A DNA stretch of 64,000 nucleotides from Companilactobacillus suantsaicola (GTDB lineage Bacteria; Bacillota; Bacilli; Lactobacillales; Lactobacillaceae): assembly GCF_004745525.1 (NCBI RefSeq), contig NZ_RKLY01000007.1, positions 1 through 64,000 on the forward strand, in the 5' to 3' direction. The notes under the pieces are model-generated. The model was not told the origin of the DNA. It was given only the letters and a program-made list of their open reading frames with translations, and did not search any database. Position 1 is the first letter of the stretch. Every line of letters starts with the position of its first letter. Below, piece after piece: positions 26,673 through 35,051 of the stretch. The position numbers and the translations under genes are program-made.

Positions 26673-27155
26673 TCACCCTCTTTCACCTAATGCAGCTTGT
26701 TTAAGTGATATGTTGTACCTATGTGACATTGCTGTTGCACAGGCACGCATAATTGAACTCGTTCTGAACATTTTGAATATTCCAAATTTGATAATATTTT
26801 CATCAGGATTACTCTTGCTAATTTCTTTAAGTGCATTTTCGATTGCACTATCACTATTCAAATCTTCAATCTGCGTACCTATCAGCAATGATGATGTTTC
26901 TGAGTTATATTCATTTACGATATTTAACAGAATTGCTGGAAAATTAAATAAATAGCAATCAACAGCTAATGAGAATCTAGTATCATCAATTCCATTTGAA
27001 AGATTAACTAAATATTCATCTTTGATCGGAGTTCCTTTAAACCATTTACCAACAGTTGTTTTTGACGTTCCTGCTATTGCTGCCAAATCAGTATCATTGA
27101 AATTTTGACGATCTTGCATATCTAAAACTTCCTTAACGATGTTTATATCACCCAT
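26673..27155 (-). CDS. Helix-turn-helix early regulator
   Basis: The 160-residue protein starts with an XRE-like HTH (NFNDTDLAAIAGTSKTTVGKW, residues about 18-38) followed by a helical domain of unknown type. It is the first gene of the early operon and is preceded by AGTTATCA repeats that may be its operators. AGGAGGTGAT lies just before its ATG. It could be a second Cro-like or an activator protein. Confidence 0.6.
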   Translation of the reverse strand: MGDINIVKEVLDMQDRQNFNDTDLAAIAGTSKTTVGKWFKGTPIKDEYLVNLSNGIDDTRFSLAVDCYLFNFPAILLNIVNEYNSETSSLLIGTQIEDLNSDSAIENALKEISKSNPDENIIKFGIFKMFRTSSIMRACATAMSHRYNISLKQAALGERG

Positions 27156-27156
27156 C

Positions 27157-27205
27157 AGTTATCACCTCCTTACTCTTGATAACTATTCGTTAACTTCAGT
27201 TATCA
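27157..27205. promoter_or_regulatory. AGTTATCA operator-like repeats
   Basis: AGTTATCA occurs at 27157-27164 and 27198-27205, and its complement TGATAACT at 27177-27184. The last two form a perfect 8-bp inverted repeat around a GTTAAC centre. They lie between the Cro-like gene and the first early gene, where a repressor or autoregulator would bind. Confidence 0.55.
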
Positions 27206-27242
27206 TTTTGATATAGATGCGTTAATTGCATTTTTTGTAGAA

Positions 27243-27509
27243 TTAAGGTGTTGTCAAGGATCTTTTAAATTCTTTTGTTTCACTTTTGTCATCATAAACT
27301 GTAAAAAAAATATCACTAATTTTAACATCCAATCCTTGGGCAATTTTCCATGCAATCCTTGCGGAAGGTTGTTTATTCTCATTTACTATATCAGACATAT
27401 ATGCGCCAGAAATACTTATATGATTGGAAAAATCGCGAATAGAATATCCCTTACTTGCAATTAATCCTCTTAAATTCTTTGAACTAATTACTTTCATTTT
27501 TACTCGCAT
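27243..27509 (-). CDS. Cro-like XRE repressor
   Basis: From ATG 27507-27509, with a strong GGAGGTGAT site, the 88-residue product is one XRE domain (LRGLIASKGYSIRDFSNHISISGAYMSDIV, then AWKIAQGLDVKISDIFF). Divergent to the CI-type gene, it takes the Cro position: it should shut off repressor expression during lytic growth. The longer frame to 27572 would start inside the promoter. Confidence 0.75.
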   Translation of the reverse strand: MRVKMKVISSKNLRGLIASKGYSIRDFSNHISISGAYMSDIVNENKQPSARIAWKIAQGLDVKISDIFFTVYDDKSETKEFKRSLTTP

Positions 27510-27540
27510 TTTTTTGATCACCTCCTTGTTTACAAGTAAT

Positions 27541-27569
27541 ATAGTACACTTTTGTTTTACTTTTGTAAA
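27541..27569 (-). promoter_or_regulatory. Early (PR-like) promoter
   Basis: Minus-strand TTTACA (27564-27569), a 17-base spacer and TACTAT (27541-27546) form a good sigma-A promoter for the Cro-like gene. Its spacer and -35 are covered by two copies of ACTTTTGT. Confidence 0.65.
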
Positions 27570-27626
27570 CACTTTTTACCGATTTATTTTACTTTTTTTA
27601 ATTTAATGTTTAACTTTTGTTATACT
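27548..27626 (+). promoter_or_regulatory. CI operator-like octamers and repressor promoter
   Basis: ACTTTTGT occurs at 27548-27555, 27559-27566 and 27613-27620. The first two cover the early promoter; the third sits beside TATACT (27621-27626), a -10 for the rightward repressor gene whose -35 is weak (TTAATT at 27598). This is a classic two-sided lysogeny switch layout. Confidence 0.5.
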
Positions 27627-27655
27627 TTTCTTGTAGAAAGGGCGTGAAAGCAGCA

Positions 27656-28024
27656 ATGTCAGAAAAACAAATTCAATTTGGCTTAAAGATAAAAGAGCTT
27701 CGTAATAAACACCATTTTACAGTCAGACAAGTTTCTCAACAAGCTGGGATATCCTCGTCCTTTTGGTCATTAGTAGAAAATGGTAAAAGAAATATTCCTA
27801 AACCTATAACGCTAGAGAAAATGGCTCATGGACTGCGTGAACCAAAGGAAAAAATACTGGAACTTGCTGGCTTAGATACATCGAACAATAATAACAAAGA
27901 AAATAAGCATGTTGACTTGGCTGATGACGACGTTGTTATGTCATATGAAGGGAAACCCATTCCCCCTGAGGATTTAGAAGTTATGCGTAGATTTCTAAGA
28001 GGTGGAAAGAATAATGGACAATGA
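27656..28024 (+). CDS. CI-type XRE repressor
   Basis: The 122-residue protein starts at ATG 27656-27658 (MSEKQIQFGLKIKELRN) with AAAGGG upstream. It has an N-terminal XRE domain (VRQVSQQAGISSSFWSLVENG) and a short C-terminal tail with YEGKPIPPEDLEVMRRF, a motif common in repressors that work with ImmA-type proteases. It lacks a LexA-like self-cleavage domain. It overlaps the protease gene by 11 bases. It should keep the prophage silent. Confidence 0.85.
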   Translation: MSEKQIQFGLKIKELRNKHHFTVRQVSQQAGISSSFWSLVENGKRNIPKPITLEKMAHGLREPKEKILELAGLDTSNNNNKENKHVDLADDDVVMSYEGKPIPPEDLEVMRRFLRGGKNNGQ

Positions 28025-28448
28025 TGTAATTACTTACTTAATGAATATTGCTTTTGATAATAAGATAGTTATTAACTTTTTTGATAATTTAGATCCCGAT
28101 ACGCCACCAGGCTCGGATGTGGAGACAAGAAGAATTGCTATGAACTCAAGATGGCATAACAAATCGGAAATCCCATTTCAACTGGCTCATGAATTGGGAC
28201 ATATTTTATCCGGTCAACAATCAACTAAAATCCTCTATTTTACTCCATATAAGTATGGCATGGAGTTAGAAGCCAACGAATATGCAATTAAACTGCTTCT
28301 TCCACTATATTTAGCTGACAAGGATACTATGAGCGTGAACATTCATAATTTCATGAGCTATTTTAATATCCCTTATCATCTTGAAGACATTGTAATAAAG
28401 GAAACAAAAAGTCTATTGTCTCGTTCCGAAAGCGATTTCAACGTATAA
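28014..28448 (+). CDS. ImmA/IrrE-family metallopeptidase
   Basis: The 144-residue protein has the zinc protease motif AHELGH, then ELEANEYAIKLLLP with the third ligand. Its start is ATG 28014-28016, overlapping the repressor's stop. In known systems (ICEBs1 ImmR/ImmA) the protease cleaves the partner repressor after DNA damage, so this pair is the likely induction switch here (family knowledge plus inference). Confidence 0.88.
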   Translation: MDNDVITYLMNIAFDNKIVINFFDNLDPDTPPGSDVETRRIAMNSRWHNKSEIPFQLAHELGHILSGQQSTKILYFTPYKYGMELEANEYAIKLLLPLYLADKDTMSVNIHNFMSYFNIPYHLEDIVIKETKSLLSRSESDFNV

Positions 28449-28501
28449 TTAATATATTGTATACATATATCATTTTTCAATACTCTAAATAGGGAGTTAT
28501 T

Positions 28502-28570
28502 TTGCAAGTACAGGAAAAATTAGATTCTGAATTTATAGTTACCCAATACCCAAATATTGATGATAATTAA
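28502..28570 (+). CDS. Possible 22-residue leader peptide or gene remnant
   Basis: TTG 28502-28504 with GGGAG upstream opens the frame MQVQEKLDSEFIVTQYPNIDDN. It lies between the protease and acyltransferase genes. It could be a remnant of a longer gene or a leader. Weak evidence. Confidence 0.25.
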   Translation: MQVQEKLDSEFIVTQYPNIDDN

Positions 28571-28585
28571 GCTTTAGGAGGTTTT

Positions 28586-29680
28586 ATGAATAAAAACTAT
28601 CGAATTTTTTATTTGGATTTTATACGCGTTATTTCAATTTTTTTAGTTATGTTTATCCACGTATCTGCAATAGATACCACACTTAATATCGGAACTGGTC
28701 AATGGCAAATAATCAAAATTTTAAATTACTTTGCCCATATCAGTGTCCCGCTTTTCTTTATGATTTCTGGTGCATTACTTTTAACTAGTAGGAAGACAAG
28801 TTCACTAAGCTATACATGGTCACATCGTATTCCACGGATAATGATTCCTTTCCTTATATGGTCAATCATCTATCCTTTTGCTGCCAGTATATCTACCAAT
28901 TCATTTTCTCTTAATGATATCTTCATAACTATTCGAAACATCTTAAATCATCCCACTTCTCCTATACTTTGGTTTATGTATCCTTTGATTGGAGTCTATA
29001 TTCTTTCTCCAATTATTAAAACCTTTATAAAGAGTGCCAACATGCAAATGTTGATTTATACAGTTTTCATTTGGTTAATCACTTGTTCAATTCTACCGTC
29101 AATTGCTGTTCTTTTACCAAAAAACTACCAGCAAATTCTAACATTATCTCCAGTAGCCAGCTTTCTTTTAGTAGGGGGTTTTACGGGTTATTTTGTTTTA
29201 GGATATTTGCTAACAAAATTAAAACCTGAAAAAATAAATAATTTAATTTTGATGTTTGTATTTTTAATAACTGGTTTAACTGGTAGTTTTGTTTCACAGG
29301 TCATCCCAAATGTCTTTGACTCCAATAACGGATACTATGTTACTTCAATTTGGATTCCAATTATGTCAACAACAGCATTTATTCTATTAAGGAAATTGGG
29401 CAATAAAATTACAAACCTCTCGGTTATTAAATTTTTTGAATTTTTATCACCATTAGTCTTTGGCATTTACTTGTTTCATGATTTAGTGATCATTAACGTT
29501 GAACCCTTGCTTATGAAAACTATTACAATTCATGGTGTCATTGCTACATTGATGCGTTATTTCATTGTGGCAGTTCTTTCAATTGGAATTATCTGGATTT
29601 TGAATCTAATTCCTGTTATCAATTATGCATTGCTAGGCAATAAGAGTAAAAAGAAGAAAGTAAATAACATAAAAAAATAA
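28586..29680 (+). CDS. Acyltransferase-3 family membrane protein (lysogenic conversion candidate)
   Basis: The 364-residue protein has about ten hydrophobic segments and the family hallmarks: YLDFIRVISIFLVMFIHVS at the N-terminus (catalytic His in the first helix) and HISVPLFFMISGAL. Such enzymes (WecH/OafA-like) move acetyl groups to cell-surface sugars. AGGAGG lies just before the ATG, and a terminator follows. As cargo between the repressor pair and integrase, it may change the wall polymers and block superinfection (inference). Confidence 0.85.
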   Translation: MNKNYRIFYLDFIRVISIFLVMFIHVSAIDTTLNIGTGQWQIIKILNYFAHISVPLFFMISGALLLTSRKTSSLSYTWSHRIPRIMIPFLIWSIIYPFAASISTNSFSLNDIFITIRNILNHPTSPILWFMYPLIGVYILSPIIKTFIKSANMQMLIYTVFIWLITCSILPSIAVLLPKNYQQILTLSPVASFLLVGGFTGYFVLGYLLTKLKPEKINNLILMFVFLITGLTGSFVSQVIPNVFDSNNGYYVTSIWIPIMSTTAFILLRKLGNKITNLSVIKFFEFLSPLVFGIYLFHDLVIINVEPLLMKTITIHGVIATLMRYFIVAVLSIGIIWILNLIPVINYALLGNKSKKKKVNNIKK

Positions 29681-29745
29681 ACAGCATTAAGAAAAATACA
29701 ATTCTACCCAAGAAGAAAATATGCTAATGATTGAAATAATTTAGT

Positions 29746-29773
29746 AAAAGCCTAAATTGGCTTTTTATTTTTA
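29746..29773 (+). terminator. Acyltransferase gene terminator
   Basis: AAAAGCC (29746-29752) pairs with GGCTTTT (29759-29765), followed by TTATTTTT. It ends the acyltransferase transcript before integrase. Confidence 0.7.
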
Positions 29774-29818
29774 GTTCTTAAAGAACATACGTGCCCATGA
29801 ATATTGACGAATATTCAT
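29774..29818. promoter_or_regulatory. Two palindromes upstream of the integrase gene
   Basis: GTTCTT-A-AAGAAC (29774-29786) and ATGAATATT-GACG-AATATTCAT (29797-29805 / 29810-29818) lie in the leader of the integrase gene. They could be operators or excisionase-type sites. No factor is identified. Confidence 0.4.
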
Positions 29819-29903
29819 TATCTGTCAATTTAATAATTAAATACTCAATAATACTAGGTAAAGCTCAATTAAAAGTTTACCAATGAAAGGAAACTGTCAA
29901 TTT

Positions 29904-31043
29904 ATGGCCTCAATACATAAACGTAATGGCAAGTGGGAATATCGTGTTTCCTATAAAGATCCTACTACTGGCAAATATAGAAATAGAACAAAGGGTGGGT
30001 TCGTCAGGAAAACAGAATGTGAGGAAGCTGCCCGAATAATCGAAATGGACAAATCAAACAATGTAAACTTATCTAAAAAAGAAGTCCTCTTCTCTGATTA
30101 CTTTAAAGAATGGGTCGATACATACAAGATTGAAGGACGATCTAAATCTACCGTTAATCGATATTACTTCACACATAAAGTAATTAAAGAGAACTTTCCT
30201 GATGAGCGGCTTATTGATGTAACCAAAAAAGAATACCAAACATTCATGAATAAATTCGGAAAGAAAAGAACTTTGGTTACTATGCAGAAGTATCAATCCT
30301 TTATACATCAAATGGTTGTTGAAGCAATCGAGGAAGGCATTATCCACAAAGATTTTACTAGGAGCGTTGAATTAATTGCAGGACGTGATTCAAAAAAAGA
30401 ATCTGATAAATTTCTTGAGCCTGATGATTATGTCAATTTGATAAAGATCTCAAAAGCCAAATCTGGATATTCAAACATTTCGGCAACTATGATCTATCTT
30501 GCTACCGAAACTGGTATGAGATATGAGGAAATAACTGCCCTAACATGGGACAAGATTAACTTCGATGATTCTACTATTAGAGTTGATAAAGCCTACAGGC
30601 GTGATGAAATAGAGCTTCAAAAGACTAAGACACCTTCTAGTGTAAGAACACTCACTATATCCGATGAATGTTTAGATGTACTAAAAAACTACAAACTTGA
30701 GCAGCAACTTTATTTCAAATCAATTGGCTACATTGATAAGGGCAACTTTGTATTTAGGACAAAATATAGAACCCTGGTTCAATCTAAAACCGTTAACGAT
30801 TCCCTTAAAGATTTATTGACTTTGATCGGTGCTAAAAAGATGGTTAGTTTTCATGATATTAGACATACTCACATATCTTATCTAATGGACAGCGGTATGA
30901 ATCCGAAATTCGTATCGCAACATGCAGGCCACAAGGAGTTAAAAACCACTTTGAAGTATTATACCCATTTATTCAATAAGACCGCTCTTGAGCAAAATAA
31001 TGAGCTGAAGGATATCTTTGATAACATAACAAAAGAGCGTTAA
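29904..31043 (+). CDS. int: Tyrosine integrase
   Basis: The protein has an arm-binding AP2-like N-terminus (MASIHKRNGKWEYRVSYKD), a SAM-like core-binding domain (LFSDYFKEWVDTYKIEGRS), and a catalytic domain with R in ETGMRYEEITAL, HDIRHTH, HAGH and the nucleophile Tyr in KYYTHLF. It inserts and excises the prophage. I chose the ATG at 29904 (MASI) over 29883 because of family starts. Its gene points toward tRNA-Ser, the probable target. Confidence 0.93.
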   Translation: MASIHKRNGKWEYRVSYKDPTTGKYRNRTKGGFVRKTECEEAARIIEMDKSNNVNLSKKEVLFSDYFKEWVDTYKIEGRSKSTVNRYYFTHKVIKENFPDERLIDVTKKEYQTFMNKFGKKRTLVTMQKYQSFIHQMVVEAIEEGIIHKDFTRSVELIAGRDSKKESDKFLEPDDYVNLIKISKAKSGYSNISATMIYLATETGMRYEEITALTWDKINFDDSTIRVDKAYRRDEIELQKTKTPSSVRTLTISDECLDVLKNYKLEQQLYFKSIGYIDKGNFVFRTKYRTLVQSKTVNDSLKDLLTLIGAKKMVSFHDIRHTHISYLMDSGMNPKFVSQHAGHKELKTTLKYYTHLFNKTALEQNNELKDIFDNITKER

Positions 31044-31072
31044 CCTAATGATACCAACGACAAATAGTATTT

Positions 31073-31184
31073 TTTGCGCAAACCTATTTTTCGACAATTT
31101 CTCTTTGCGCAGGCTTTTTTTATTGAAATTGGTATACCTCTAAAAATCATCAAAATATCATTCCTGCGCAAAACTTTGCGCAAA
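31073..31184. repeat. TTTGCGCA repeats, putative integrase arm sites
   Basis: Four near-identical sites surround TGCGCA: 31073-31082, 31104-31113, 31163-31172 (inverted) and 31175-31184. The second and third form a CCTGCGCAAA/TTTGCGCAGG inverted pair. Clusters like this beside an att core fit the arm sites of tyrosine integrases (inference). Confidence 0.5.
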
Positions 31185-31215
31185 GGACTTTTAACTTCTC
31201 TTGCATTTTATATAA

Positions 31216-31255
31216 AACAAAAAAAGAGGAACACCGATTTAACGGTGTTCCTCTT
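31216..31255 (-). terminator. Terminator beyond tRNA-Ser
   Basis: AAGAGGAACACCG (31224-31236) pairs with CGGTGTTCCTCTT (31243-31255), with a T-run on the minus strand side. It is a strong stop for the apt/tRNA transcript and may also stop integrase read-through. It may be phage-supplied, since prophage DNA begins at or near here. Confidence 0.8.
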
Positions 31256-31295
31256 AATTATTTCGAGAACTTTCATTCTCTTTTATTCTAAAAAA

Positions 31296-31340
31296 GGAGA
31301 GTACAGGATTTGAACCTGCGCGCCTGCTATAAAACAGGTT
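31296..31340. other. Probable attR region within tRNA-Ser 3' end
   Basis: The integrase, its putative arm sites and the tRNA 3' end are within 350 bases, so the att core is probably in the T-arm/acceptor end of tRNA-Ser. The matching duplicate would be at the left prophage end, outside this window, so the exact core cannot be set. Confidence 0.4.
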
Positions 31341-31384
31341 CGTCGGATTTCGAGTCCGATGCATTACCACTCTGCCAACTCTCC
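31296..31384 (-). tRNA. tRNA-Ser (anticodon CGA)
   Basis: The 89-base minus-strand sequence folds into a class II cloverleaf: acceptor GGAGAGT/ACTCTCC, anticodon loop CTCGAAA giving CGA, long variable arm and T-arm CAGGTTCAAATCCTG. CCA is not encoded; TTTTT follows. It reads UCG codons. Its 3' end faces the integrase, as expected for an attachment tRNA. Confidence 0.95.
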
Positions 31385-31415
31385 ATAAGAAAGGTCTTCT
31401 CAGACCCCTTTATAA

Positions 31416-31934
31416 TTAATATTGCATCAAGGTATACATATCATACCCTTTTATTTTATCACGTCCGTGCAAATCAGTTAACTCAATTAGAAAGGCCGTT
31501 CCAACAACTACCCCACCTAATTTTTCAATTAACTTGATTGTAGCAGCTAATGTGCCACCTGTTGCCATTAAATCGTCAACTACTAAAACTTTTTGACCTG
31601 GTTTGATGGCATCTTTTTGCATATACAATGAACTTTGCCCGTATTCGAGGTCATATGTGACCGAAACCGTTTCACGAGGCAACTTGCCCTTTTTACGTGC
31701 GGGCGCAAAGCCAATCCCCATTTTGTATGCTACTGGGCAGCCTACAATAAATCCACGTGCTTCAGGTCCTGCAATCATTTCTGCACCACGACTTTTAGCA
31801 TAGTCAACAATCTTATCGGTTGCTGCAGCGTATGCCTTGCCATCAGCCATTAATGGTGAAATATCTCGAAATAGTACACCAGGTTCTGGAAAATCTTGAA
31901 CATTAGCAACGTATTTCTTAAAATCAATATCCAT
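31416..31934 (-). CDS. apt: Adenine phosphoribosyltransferase
   Basis: The 172-residue enzyme salvages adenine to AMP with PRPP. It has the Apt core [12 protein letters not shown], the PRPP-binding [13 protein letters not shown] and the N-terminal [16 protein letters not shown] chose ATG 31932-31934 (MDIDFKKY); the longer frame to 31979 runs into recJ. It lies 22 bases after recJ, and the pair is common in lactobacilli. Confidence 0.95.
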   Translation of the reverse strand: MDIDFKKYVANVQDFPEPGVLFRDISPLMADGKAYAAATDKIVDYAKSRGAEMIAGPEARGFIVGCPVAYKMGIGFAPARKKGKLPRETVSVTYDLEYGQSSLYMQKDAIKPGQKVLVVDDLMATGGTLAATIKLIEKLGGVVVGTAFLIELTDLHGRDKIKGYDMYTLMQY

Positions 31935-31956
31935 TTTTTTAAATTCCCCATTCAAT

Positions 31957-34263
31957 CTAACAGTGGCAATCAAAATCACTCATCCAAGATAAGAGATCGT
32001 CAAAGTTGGATTCAATTAATATTTTTTCAACATCATTGCGTTGTAATCTCTTCATGTAAGTCGGAGATTCAATCAATTTGCGTTGTTGAGCATCAGCCTT
32101 TTCAACAAAGCCATTTACCATTTTAACAAAATTTAACTCAAAAAACACTTTTAAATAAAAATCTACGTCATTTTTTTCAAAATTTAAATATTTAGCTACT
32201 AAATCCATTTTGTCTTCACGAATGTTTTGATGGGTATACAAATATTTCAAGAGCGTTTTCATTCTTGTCATATCGGGTTTTAAATAACCACTAGTTAAAT
32301 TAGTATGGAAAAATAATGCCGTATGTGTTGCTTGATTCGTCTTTAAAAAGTTTTCAAACAATTGTAAGTTATGTGGTCGATCATAAACTAAAATATTTTC
32401 ACCATCGAATTTTTCATCATACTTGACCATTTTGACATTGACCTTTGAACGTTTAGCAGCTTCATAATAAGCATCATTGAAGAAAACCAAAGCGTCGAAA
32501 TGTTCCATAATCGAAGCCGATATTCGTTTATGACGGTAATCTAAGTAAACTTTTTTCAAAGCTTGAATCTTTTTAGCTTCGGGTGACACTTGCAAATCAT
32601 CTAACATCAATTGCAAATTTTTTCGGCCGGCCCATTCATTGATACTCAGTTCGCCATAAACATCGCAAGGTGCGTCTTTAACTTCTTGAGCTTGCTCGAA
32701 CATGCCAAAGCCAATCGCATCGATTTGATGATTGTTGTCTTCAACAAAGGTCTTCAGGTGACTGCCGTCTTTTCCAATCGAACGCATTTGTGCCAACTCG
32801 ACATTAGTCAACTTAATGACTGGCTTCGGATTACCCATCCCAAACGGTGCCAACTGATTAATATCTTTGATCAAGTCAAAATTTAAATCCGCAATCGACA
32901 AATCAAGATCATAATTTTTAACGACTGGTGCTTGATAATCATAGCCTTGCTTTTGAGGTTCTGTTTGCACCAATTCGGTTAATTTATCCAATTGACTTTC
33001 CTCAATTGAAAAACCACAAGCTTGGGCATGACCACCAAAGGCCGTAAATAAGTCCTGATATTGCTGCAAAGCAGTAAACAGATTGAAGCCTTCAGGACTA
33101 CGACCAGACCCTTTCATCACGCCACTATTTTTATCAAATTGGGTAGCCAGCACTGGCTTATTCTCTTGATCCATCACCCGGCTAGCAACGATTCCTAAAA
33201 CACCTTGATGCCAATCGTTACCTTTTAAAACTATCACACCATGATCTTTTTGAGCAGCAATTTGACTCTGAGCGTCGACAAAAGCCGAATTGACCAAATC
33301 TTGACGTTTGGCATTAATATCCTCAGTTTCATTGACGATTTCTTTAGCAAAGCTGGCGTCACCGGTCGTCAACAATTCAACTCCTGAAGAGGCATTGTCC
33401 AAGCGTCCTAACGCATTAATTCTTGGCGCTATTTTGAAACCAATGTCCTCCTCATTGATATCACTCAACTTGATCTTGCATTTCTTGATCAATTCGCTTA
33501 AACCAACGTGATGATTTTTTTGCATCTGTTGTAAACCGACATTGACGATGACACGATTTTCACCTTTTAAAGCCACCGAGTCGGCAACCGTTCCGATAGC
33601 GGCTAAGTCAATCAATTCCAAAGCTTCATCGCCTAATAACGCATCAGCAATCTTAAAAGCCACTCCGGCGCCGGATAAGTATGGACAAACATACTCTGAA
33701 CCAGGAATACTAGGATGAACGATTGCATCGGCTTCTGGCAGTTCTTTTGGCAAATCATGATGGTCAGTTACGATAACTTTGATGCCACGATCTTTTAAAT
33801 ACTTGATCTGCTCTTTACCACTAACACCGTTATCAACTGTAATCAATAAGTCAATTCCCTTGTCAGCCAATTCCTTGTAACGGTCAAGATTTGGACCATA
33901 GCCATCTTTAAAACGGTCCGGAACATAAAAGATCGGCTTAGCCCCTAATTTTTGCAAAGTTAACTTCATAATCGAAGTACTTGTCACACCGTCGGCATCG
34001 TAATCGCCATAAATCGCAATTTTTTGTTGATTGCTGACGGCATCATCAATAATTTCCAAAGCTTTATCGAGGTCATGCAAACCGAACGGATCTTGTAATT
34101 CATCTACATTACTGTGTAGAAAAGATTCGATTTCTAAGTTATCGGTAATGCCTCTTTGAATCAATAGTTGTGCCACTATCTCATTCACGTGTTTTTCGGA
34201 AGCAAATTTTTCTATCTCTTGTTTTGTGGGATTCTTACGTTTCTCCCAATTAATTAATGTCAA
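31957..34263 (-). CDS. recJ: Single-stranded-DNA exonuclease RecJ
   Basis: The product of about 768 residues is a DHH phosphoesterase: [15 protein letters not shown] and the DHHA1 motif [12 protein letters not shown] are present. It digests 5' single strands in repair and recombination. The long C-terminal extension is usual for Firmicutes. I prefer TTG 34261-34263 with AGGTGAT upstream; the longer TTG start at 34281 lacks a ribosome site. A TGATATAAT extended -10 lies at 34285-34293. Confidence 0.93.
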   Translation of the reverse strand: MTLINWEKRKNPTKQEIEKFASEKHVNEIVAQLLIQRGITDNLEIESFLHSNVDELQDPFGLHDLDKALEIIDDAVSNQQKIAIYGDYDADGVTSTSIMKLTLQKLGAKPIFYVPDRFKDGYGPNLDRYKELADKGIDLLITVDNGVSGKEQIKYLKDRGIKVIVTDHHDLPKELPEADAIVHPSIPGSEYVCPYLSGAGVAFKIADALLGDEALELIDLAAIGTVADSVALKGENRVIVNVGLQQMQKNHHVGLSELIKKCKIKLSDINEEDIGFKIAPRINALGRLDNASSGVELLTTGDASFAKEIVNETEDINAKRQDLVNSAFVDAQSQIAAQKDHGVIVLKGNDWHQGVLGIVASRVMDQENKPVLATQFDKNSGVMKGSGRSPEGFNLFTALQQYQDLFTAFGGHAQACGFSIEESQLDKLTELVQTEPQKQGYDYQAPVVKNYDLDLSIADLNFDLIKDINQLAPFGMGNPKPVIKLTNVELAQMRSIGKDGSHLKTFVEDNNHQIDAIGFGMFEQAQEVKDAPCDVYGELSINEWAGRKNLQLMLDDLQVSPEAKKIQALKKVYLDYRHKRISASIMEHFDALVFFNDAYYEAAKRSKVNVKMVKYDEKFDGENILVYDRPHNLQLFENFLKTNQATHTALFFHTNLTSGYLKPDMTRMKTLLKYLYTHQNIREDKMDLVAKYLNFEKNDVDFYLKVFFELNFVKMVNGFVEKADAQQRKLIESPTYMKRLQRNDVEKILIESNFDDLLSWMSDFDCHC

Positions 34264-34356
34264 TCCATCACCTACTAACAACTAATTATATCAATTATCG
34301 AGTGTAAAAAAAAAGTCTTGACAGGATTATGTTTGTTTTTGTTGTTTTTGTAGTAT

Positions 34357-34515
34357 GCCGTCCTCCATAGCAAAGCCGATTTTGGCTGGAACGATGTGGG
34401 CACAACTTTGAGCTTTTGCAAAGTGCGCAAAATCTCAAAGCTTGGCCTTATTCTAAGCGCTAAAGCGCTAAGAATAATTTCACATCTGAGCCAAATCGGC
34501 TTTGCTATTCCGGAC
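34357..34515 (+). repeat. Long-hairpin repeat family II, copy 1
   Basis: Ends GTCCTCCATAGCAAAGCC and GGCTTTGCTATTCCGGAC pair to a long imperfect hairpin, with the tip GCGCTAAAGCGC. Inside are GGAACGATGTGGGC and CTCAAAG blocks. It has 159 bases, the same length as copy 2, with which it shares conserved blocks but not arm sequence. Confidence 0.7.
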
Positions 34516-34646
34516 TGAATAACGGATCTATATTTTATTTACTTTCCATTCATTTAAGGATACTAATTCTATTCATATGCGGTGCTTGGTATTTTTATAG
34601 TTGAATTACTTTCCCATTCAGAATAGAAATATAAACAGTACAAAAA

Positions 34647-34711
34647 AGAAGACACTACTAATTTACTGCAATATCCTGCATTTCTAGTAATGTCTTCTAT
34701 TGTTTTTTTTA
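34647..34711. terminator. Bidirectional terminator-like hairpin between family-II copies
   Basis: AGAAGACACTACTAA and CTAGTAATGTCTTCT form a hairpin with two mismatches (34647-34698), flanked by an A-run on the left and eight T on the right. It probably ends the sortase transcript (minus strand). Confidence 0.55.
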
Positions 34712-34839
34712 TAAAGTTTTACTAACTAAAAATCAAATAATCATGATGTATCCAGGCCATAAAGTAATTTTATACTTATCCTGAATAGAAAAGCATTCCA
34801 TTCAAAGTTCACCAAAACATTGCATAGATTTGACCTCTA

Positions 34840-34998
34840 GTCTGGAGTAACAGATCTGGGAAATTCAGCTGCGAAATTTGTCTTGGCGCTTTAGCGCCTA
34901 GTCAAAGGTGGAGCTTGAAGACAATTCCCGATTTTGGAATTGGCTCCAAGTCCGCCCACAGCGTTCCGGCGTTTCCCAGAGCTGTTACGGAAGACGGC
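34840..34998 (-). repeat. Long-hairpin repeat family II, copy 2
   Basis: This copy lies in inverted orientation. Its ends GTCTGGAGTAACAGATCTGG and CCAGAGCTGTTACGGAAGAC pair with each other. On the minus strand it begins GCCGTCTTCCGTAACA and shares GGAACGCTGTGGGC and GGCGCTAAAGCGCC with copy 1. Confidence 0.7.
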
Positions 34999-35051
34999 AG
35001 CTAACCACCATCCAAACTACAGATTTAGCTATCAAATCTTATAAGCCTTAA

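Larger units (their letters stand above)
34282..35051. other. 770-bp intergenic region with two long hairpins
   Basis: No gene is visible. It contains the recJ promoter, two inverted 159-bp family-II repeats and a bidirectional terminator-like hairpin between them. The remainder is AT-rich without recognisable features. Confidence 0.7.

Noticed and set aside
31635-31853. + strand frames opposite apt
   Set aside because: They overlap a clear apt gene and lack supporting signals.
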